Shown: positions 60,301-64,000 of the stretch, one piece after another
Layout of the letters: the number at the start of each line of letters is the position of its first letter
Numbering within the stretch: the stretch's first letter is position 1
Source of the DNA: Margaritifera margaritifera
Lineage: Eukaryota; Mollusca; Bivalvia; Unionida; Margaritiferidae
DNA length: 64,000 nt
Direction of reading: 5' to 3'
Assembly: GCA_029931535.1 (NCBI GenBank)
Contig: JAQPZY010001184.1
Coordinates: forward strand, 186,001 to 250,000
Notes under the pieces: model-generated
Database searches by the model: none
What the model was told of the DNA's origin: nothing
What the model saw: only the letters and a program-made list of their open reading frames with translations
Made by a program: the position numbers and the translations under genes

Positions 60301-60492
60301 TTCGCATATATTGAATCTCTCAGAACGAGGATTTCATTTCCTGAAGCAGTTGTCTATGAGCTACCCAAAATTTCCGCTTACTTAGATGATCCATCTAAAT
60401 ACGATAAAGTAAAACTTCTGTTCCAGTTTGTTTCGGCATCAGCTCTGGCTTCCGGAATTCCTATCCCACCGCTAGAATCAGTAAACCTGTAA
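54313..60492 (+). CDS. ZNFX1: ZNFX1-like SF1 RNA helicase with NFX1-type zinc fingers, copy B
   Basis: Predicted 2059 residues in one uninterrupted coding exon. The ATG at 54313 (gcATGGAGG) is preferred over the upstream non-ATG TTG at 54292. Same layout as copy A: Arg-Gly-rich N-terminus, ARM-like region, helicase with GPPGTGKT at 712-719, VEEAAE at 1226-1231, GDHQQLRP at 1252-1259, QHRMRP at 1293-1298, VDNFQGEE at 1404-1411 and VALSRTK at 1447-1453, then the Cys/His-rich NFX1 array and helical C-terminus. Differences: a net 5-residue loss in the N-terminal tail, a 3-residue gain in the helical insert (HELLEEL), Ala to Thr in motif VI, and Ser instead of Cys at residue 1652 in the zinc-finger array. 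The frame is intact, so it is probably functional. Long stretches are almost identical to copy A at DNA level, suggesting conversion. Role as for copy A. Confidence 0.96.
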   Translation: MEDEDNEGREMYPIPIYMIDQSDTDDEGHNVKQNEPARSNQMSHSSDDQRTSGHRLQKRGNIDFYAGRGRGHHDRPHSARRKEKPEPRDVNPETDTIGDPQDTYTGQEFQRSISSSYSYRNLKGRGYHVRGQSARRNQRYESRDEIQETDADSNPQDTSKNSDLHSRERERGRKGVGGRGTYRTTRVKEREPGGIDIRFQEWSPQRQGNMMLEYEETRQSSRNSNEKEQCDEHDSARSSVRKIGYKALKDILEMEDVEELVLKVNNVRGGFPDCLTQEGLKPDLIVLIVGIFQKACLSRKYTYVLDAFHLLHTSRFLDKVANVLSEVQLKSKETRGIWTEQLQFSKFIESLLCVLRKELELIPDSLVKCNSIIVHLNEIVKTFDIGDHKTDIVTKLGTLEEMKEAIRQEMDELNKGDTQSFSKRRPNMEDLPPPDNFREISILPEMKDLQWNEKPFLRANKAEGKYKNLDDYLDIQFRLLREDYVKPLRDGIGEYRLNWNRRDTSKKFQGLRLYYNVNVCRPECSNSGLLYILQFNVDRFKKINWNSSRRLLHGSLVALTHDNFDTILFATVTNRDPRELKKGFVQVRFENQLDRVINITPCEIFIMAETPAYFEAYRHILRGLQDIQNSMPFQKYFVECQMEISPPRYLLGGVRLYDFTPLMKQTAVTDNCTQIGVLTTTRWPTSDELGLDSSQYKALQTALTKELAVIQGPPGTGKTFVGLKITEILLHNHSVWKPSDAINPMLVVCYTNHALDQFLEGVLCLCPNDIVRIGGRCNNEALKPFVLREKKIERRKERWVPSNIYRASAQCRDNLKTLRGNIESVGMRLQACLLGIVKVKKLKTAMTDSHFESLEKGSKDDIDNCLLFWLGVTSASDAKEDAEDLEDSLQTRWKTTIIQTSVCMDMHEAEKHDNVWNLSLVDRVRMYKLWVQQTLDVLKNRIEELKINMTSHAVSSQDHELLEELKKIQSECQNYIVNEQILKMFLQKKSQRQIKSLCEVPNDNLLNGKVLIENWLCLTRAFKDDAVIEYALKEIEREANLEETESEGSDIEEDRALDDDDENIFSVENTASNRTNTHDLNQKLTEDLAFTFWTKKKPEHQFDHASNSWQIVLDRKKVKQRMRKILSSVSCMPEAEAGMVADIWSLPTNKRHQLYRYWLMRYRQDLKEAVRDYEDRYAREINKLQEVNDDECLSILKSCKVIGMTTTGAAKYRHLIQSVKPKIIIVEEAAEVLESHIITTLNPECQHLILIGDHQQLRPTPCVYELAKKYQLDISLFERLVKNGIKCETLLEQHRMRPEISVLVRHIYPNLMDHSLVRQYGDVKGFERNIFFIEHMQEESYNSESRSYSNVHEAKFISALAKHLLKQGYMRSQITILTPYMGQVITIRRLLPKKEFEGLRVTAVDNFQGEENDIILLSLVRSTRDLTQTDSKKNPIGFLSIDNRVCVALSRTKMGFYVIGNFQLLLKYSDLWRKIVTTLQGTNEIGSHLSLGCQVHGTAINVAREEDFNESPDGGCKIPCNAELPSCQHRCKRYCHVIDLDHKSYKCFQACNKICEFGHKCKKQCFQTCGQCEEKVAKFIQMCKHTEFVPCHKDPFTWKCKTPCKTLLACGHACKGVCYFCAERPCLQEPCIEDIEMILECGHVVKIPCHKSRDDISCSTPCGKELLCSHQCAGICGECFEGKLHRGCDANCDRFHSCGHRCQSKCNSICPPCSKLCRFTCPHDVLCNKKCSERCTDCFEPCAMECEHGKCSKLCHEDCDFRCVQPCLKKLKCKHLCKGLCGEECLCIICDKQTFSDVFNTGITQESIFIRLSDCRCILEISGMDEWMKINRAKGFLLRCPKCRRSMLKSRRYKDVIKKSFLALHETYNQTYGTEYERRMTLMELKSTILELSSIGCNDSEKERLIRCLETEPLPSLDYLNSVRKRIQCLSCILTIETFIQMHIESISYYNNIHTAKNLLSKYRNLLAQDRYRGFHSEQFWKELGQELRRLEYLFKFAYIESLRTRISFPEAVVYELPKISAYLDDPSKYDKVKLLFQFVSASALASGIPIPPLESVNL

Positions 60493-60630
60493 GAGTATCT
60501 GGAATGCACCACCAAATCCACATGTGAGTTTTTATTTTTCTTCTCTATTTTATTTTAATTAAACAATCTCCTGAAGATGCATGTTGTGTACATAGAGTTT
60601 CATGTAATTTACATTCAGTCATTCTTGCAG
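60489..60630 (+). other. 3' end of ZNFX1-B: stop, possible intron and poly-A signal
   Basis: Mirrors copy A: donor-like GTAAGA over the stop (60489), GTGAGT at 60524, ATTAAA at 60558-60563 and acceptor-like 'ttcttgcag' ending at 60630. The candidate intron is about 14 bases shorter than in copy A because of small deletions. Confidence 0.35.
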
Positions 60631-60974
60631 CTTTGAATGTTAAAGTAAAGACAGCCAACGCTATGGCCGCTACAACTCCACGAAAATATCTAATGTTTAA
60701 TTTATTTTTGTATGCCCATCATCGGCGACATCTGTATCATTCCTATTCGTATGCCCGCCCGCCAACGGAAATCTATAAGCAGAATGGCGCAAAACCTACA
60801 GCTTCAATTTATTATTATTATATATGCATATGTATAAGACCTCATTAGATTTCACGATATTGAATCAATTTTTGCATTTTTTTAAAAGTGATTTGGACTT
60901 AAACATTTTTGTTGAAAATTATGGCTGAAGTCAGACAGGAATGTTTGTAAACATATGTAGATACCGTGATGCGA

Positions 60975-60978
<4 letters not shown>

Positions 60979-61038
<60 letters not shown>
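60979..61038 (+). repeat. (GA)n microsatellite
   Basis: About 60 bases of GA. Confidence 0.97.
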
Positions 61039-61042
<4 letters not shown>

Positions 61043-61077
61043 TATCATTCCGGATAGAGAATTTTCAATTCTTACTG

Positions 61078-61172
61078 TACTGAGATTCGAACCAGGGTAC
61101 GTGGGTTTACGTTACCCACCGCTTTGCCTGCTCGCACCAACCCCTATACCCCATCGACCATGCATATATCCA
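61078..61172 (-). repeat. tRNA-derived SINE head
   Basis: The minus strand has 'tggtcgatggggtatagggg' followed by a B-box 'ggttcgaatc', about 95 bases in all. It is absent from copy A, so it arrived after duplication or was lost there. Confidence 0.5.
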
Positions 61173-61296
61173 CAAAAAAATATGCTACAAAGTTGCCGTA
61201 ACCCGCGGACCCGGGTTCTAATATATATATATACGCTTTTATTCACATTTTAAACTTAGACTCTTTAGTCTGTTTAGTCTGCTTCACCCTTTCTTA

Positions 61297-61453
61297 AAAT
61301 TAACAAATGTGTACCTGTCTTAAACTACAGGACGACTGAAATTAACAAATGTGTACCTGTCTTAAACTACAGGACGACTGAAATTAACGAATGTGTACCT
61401 GTCTTAAACTACAGGACGACTGAAATTAACGAATGTGTTCCTATCTTAAACTA
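61297..61453 (+). repeat. 42-bp tandem array, about 3.7 units
   Basis: Three complete units (61297-61338, 61339-61380, 61381-61422) and a partial fourth, nearly identical, built from 'aaattaac.aatgtgtacct' and 'gtcttaaactacaggacgac'. Copy A has one related, diverged unit near 12200-12253. The array is a local expansion in copy B. Confidence 0.95.
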
Positions 61454-63119
61454 TATGAAATTCATTTTATTGGTTTGTTTATAATCAGCATTGACCCGTT
61501 GTGTTTCTTACTCCAAATTTATCTCCGGTGAGCTGTAGTATATCATTTACATGATCGGATTAAATTCCACTTTGTATCTGTAAATAGTGTTCTTTAATGT
61601 TTTTTGTTTTGTTTTGTTTTTGCTGTATTCGCCCTTAAGACAATGAATCATCGTCGACAAGTTTTTTAATGAACTATTATCCATTTAGCGATTTGAAGCA
61701 AAGTTGTTTAGTCAAATCTTCATAACATCACCTAGAAATATTATGATTTTTTTTTTCCATCAAGGAAACCGCAGACAACTTTAGAGTCAGTGCGTGCTGC
61801 TGGTACTACCAACACACACACACACTGGAATTAGTGGAAGTCTATACGATTCGCTTCAACCAGTCAACAGTCTTGTCTAGACTGCGTATCTTCATAACAG
61901 ATTTAATTGACCTGTGATGATTGGATAACAACAACAACAAAATACGCTTGATTGTGTATTTACTGATACAGCGTACTTACTAAAACTCGACATTCTAACA
62001 CACCTGCGAAATAATCTACGATATGTGTGTGGGTTATTGAAGTTGTACTGAAAAATGCTATAGGACTAATTGTTAAGGCAGTGGCCGAAGATCTTGCGAG
62101 TCGGTCCGTCAAAACAATGTGTCTACACTAATATCTTTTAGTACCAAATTCCACAGCCCATTATTATATACTTTAAACCAAACGAAAACGCTATTTGGTA
62201 TCCAGTGACTTAAATATAAACCTATTGCATAATGTTATAACATAAATATTCAATTTTTTATCTTTACGCTAACTGATTTAAAGGCTTCGCTTATTGCAAA
62301 TTCTCAGTGAATAAATGAACCCCATTCATTCTTTGTGAGGTCATGTAGTAGCGGTGAAATAAATGGAGCTGTGAATTTTGGTTGCCTAGTTTGTATAGGG
62401 AAACTGTGTTGACCCAGTACGTTCGTTATGTGTCTATGTGACCGTTGCTCTGATTGGATGCATACAAAACATTTTAATTTGTGATGTAATAATGTTTACT
62501 CATGCGTCTTACATCGAGCTTTAAATAGATAGGGTAAAGCCTAGCAACAGACAACAACCTAGCAACCTAGCAACAGTGGTCGACATCAAATTAATTTGTA
62601 AAGGAAATGTATTATACCACTATGTTCAAAGTTCAATTAAATAAGGGGGGGGGGGAATCCTTTCACACAATAAAATAACATTTTTGCAAACAAACGGTTT
62701 GCAAAAAAGAAAGTTAGAAGTTATTCCTCTTTAGTCACAAGAGTACGAAGGGGAGTAAATCTTGCTGGAATAAATGTATTAGGAATTCCTTATAAAATCC
62801 ATTGTGGCGAAAGTGGCGTAATTGTCTCGTTTCGTATGTGAAAACTAGACACGTATAATGTATGGTTTCATGTTGACGAATACACTAATAATGAGATATC
62901 TACATGTATGTAAGTAACCATGCTTTATAGTTGTTTTAAACACGTTCTTTTGCTTTCTAGTAGGATATCCAAGGTTTTAGATAAAAAAATAAATCAAGAT
63001 TGTACAAATTATGTTATTCTGTCCTCTCTAGCAGCACTTCTACCGAATTTTGAGATTTTATTTTCTTGTCAGCGAAATTGAAACCGGGATGTCGCTCGGT
63101 TAATAATTGCTTTCCTCTC
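61454..63119. other. Duplicated downstream flank, no gene
   Basis: Aligns by eye with 12460-13887 and 14351-15040 of copy A. A G run lies at 62645-62655. No coding potential seen. Confidence 0.55.
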
Positions 63120-63280
63120 TCTTATTGACAATTCAATTAAAACTACTATTCAACAATTTTGGGGTACCAAATGTGGTTACTCTAACACTTTAGTGAACAA
63201 AATGTTTCATTAAGTGAAATATTATGCAAACTACTCAATGACATTTATAAAGATGAAGAGAAGGTATATATTTCTAATGC

Positions 63281-63353
<73 letters not shown>

Positions 63354-63620
63354 GCAGAAAATGTTTTGAAAGAGAGGTAACTTATCTGGCCAGACTTAAT
63401 TCCAAACTGCACGGGGATCTTTGATTTCAAAGTGGATTTTTTTTCAGAAGGACAGATGATGAATTTCGAATACTATAAATCTGCCATACGATGGAAGGGG
63501 ACTTATTCTGATTGCATCGACGCTCAAGGATCATGTCTTAATACTAACGGTCGACTGAGATAAATATCCAATATGTTTATGTAAATATCATTAGAAACAC
63601 AATATGGTATTATCCAACTT
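63120..63620 (+). repeat. Relocated block (partner of 11770-12310)
   Basis: Contains 'tccaaactgcacggggatct', 'ccatacgatggaaggggact' and 'attagaaacacaatatgg' as in copy A, but is inserted between sequences that in copy A are adjacent to 15040 and 15130, replacing about 80 bases. Confidence 0.8.
63281..63353 (+). repeat. Compound (TTG)n/(TTA)n microsatellite
   Basis: TTG units to about 63310, then TTA units to 63353. Copy A has only TTA. Confidence 0.96.
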
Positions 63621-63855
63621 CCATCAGCTTTCTGTAAATAAAAGTTGTCGCTAAAACTCAATTCGCGACAGTAAAACCATATTTAAAGTTTAAAACTTTT
63701 CAAATACAATAGTATTTCCTAACTTTAACTGATATTTCAAAGTCTATTTACTCTTTTTAGATGGCAATTTATAGATAGCCTGACCATTATAGAGTTTACA
63801 ATACATAATTCATGTTACCTAGATATTTAAATAAACCTTTCTTTCCCATAAGCAT

Positions 63856-63857
<2 letters not shown>

Positions 63858-63948
<91 letters not shown>
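63858..63948 (+). repeat. (TA)n microsatellite
   Basis: About 90 bases of TA at the right edge of the duplicated unit. Confidence 0.97.
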
Positions 63949-63949
<1 letters not shown>

Positions 63950-64000
63950 ATGCAGTGGACTTGAAAGGACTCTTATTCGCCATATGATTTGTTATATATA

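Larger units (their letters stand above)
60631..61296. other. 3' flank of copy B with insertions
   Basis: Related to 10994-11480 but with (GA)n and a tRNA-like piece where copy A has (TA)n. No gene. Confidence 0.5.
53885..63850 (+). repeat. Segmental duplication, copy B
   Basis: Direct-orientation counterpart of 4235-15350. Differs by the absence of ~460 bases (partner of 13888-14350), a relocated ~500-base block, a (GA)n and tRNA-like insertion region after the gene, and a 42-bp tandem array. Confidence 0.93.

Overview
The window looks like nuclear DNA of a marine invertebrate, most probably a bivalve mollusc. It is AT-rich and dense in microsatellites. It carries tRNA-derived short repeats, an interspersed tandem-repeat family with the bivalve 'caaggtcactg' motif, a DIRS1-like tyrosine-recombinase retrotransposon and remains of Polinton/Maverick (adintovirus-like) elements. 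The taxon is an inference from repeat style, not a proven identity.

Only two intact protein genes are supported. They are full-length ZNFX1-type genes (SF1 RNA helicase plus NFX1-type zinc fingers), both on the + strand, with coding ATGs at 4656 and 54313, exactly 49,657 bp apart. Each is about 6.2 kb, with the whole reading frame in one exon. They lie in a direct segmental duplication (about 4235-15350 and 53885-63850) that also includes the promoter and 3' flank. Some patches are almost identical even at silent and untranslated sites, while neighbouring stretches differ clearly. That is the footprint of gene conversion. In vertebrates ZNFX1 is an interferon-induced dsRNA sensor; in nematodes it acts in small-RNA inheritance. 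An RNA-immunity role is the natural expectation here.

The 38 kb between the duplicates is almost all mobile or virus-like debris. From left to right it holds: AT-rich non-coding DNA with a bivalve-type repeat (15.4-22.7 kb); a solo-LTR-like element inserted into an older tandem-repeat family (22.7-24.1 kb); Polinton remnant 1 with a phospholipase A2-like domain, the C-terminal half of protein-primed DNA polymerase B, a double-jelly-roll major capsid gene and a virus-type HNH nuclease relic (24.3-30.0 kb); a 5'-truncated, frameshifted DIRS1-like element (31.2-36.1 kb); a quiet stretch with a LINE ORF1-like relic (36-44 kb); and Polinton remnant 2 with two polB pieces, a second HNH relic, several unrecognised coding-like relics and an integrase C-terminus with chromodomain (44.3-51.1 kb). 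All of these are broken by stops and frameshifts.

The strongest leads for follow-up are the converted ZNFX1 pair flanking a graveyard of virus-like elements, the repeated association of an HNH-nuclease family with Polinton debris, the permuted polB piece near 46.2 kb, and structural differences between the duplicates (a relocated ~500-bp block, a new 42-bp tandem array and a ~460-bp segment present in only one copy). All calls were made by eye from sequence and family knowledge; no searches were run.
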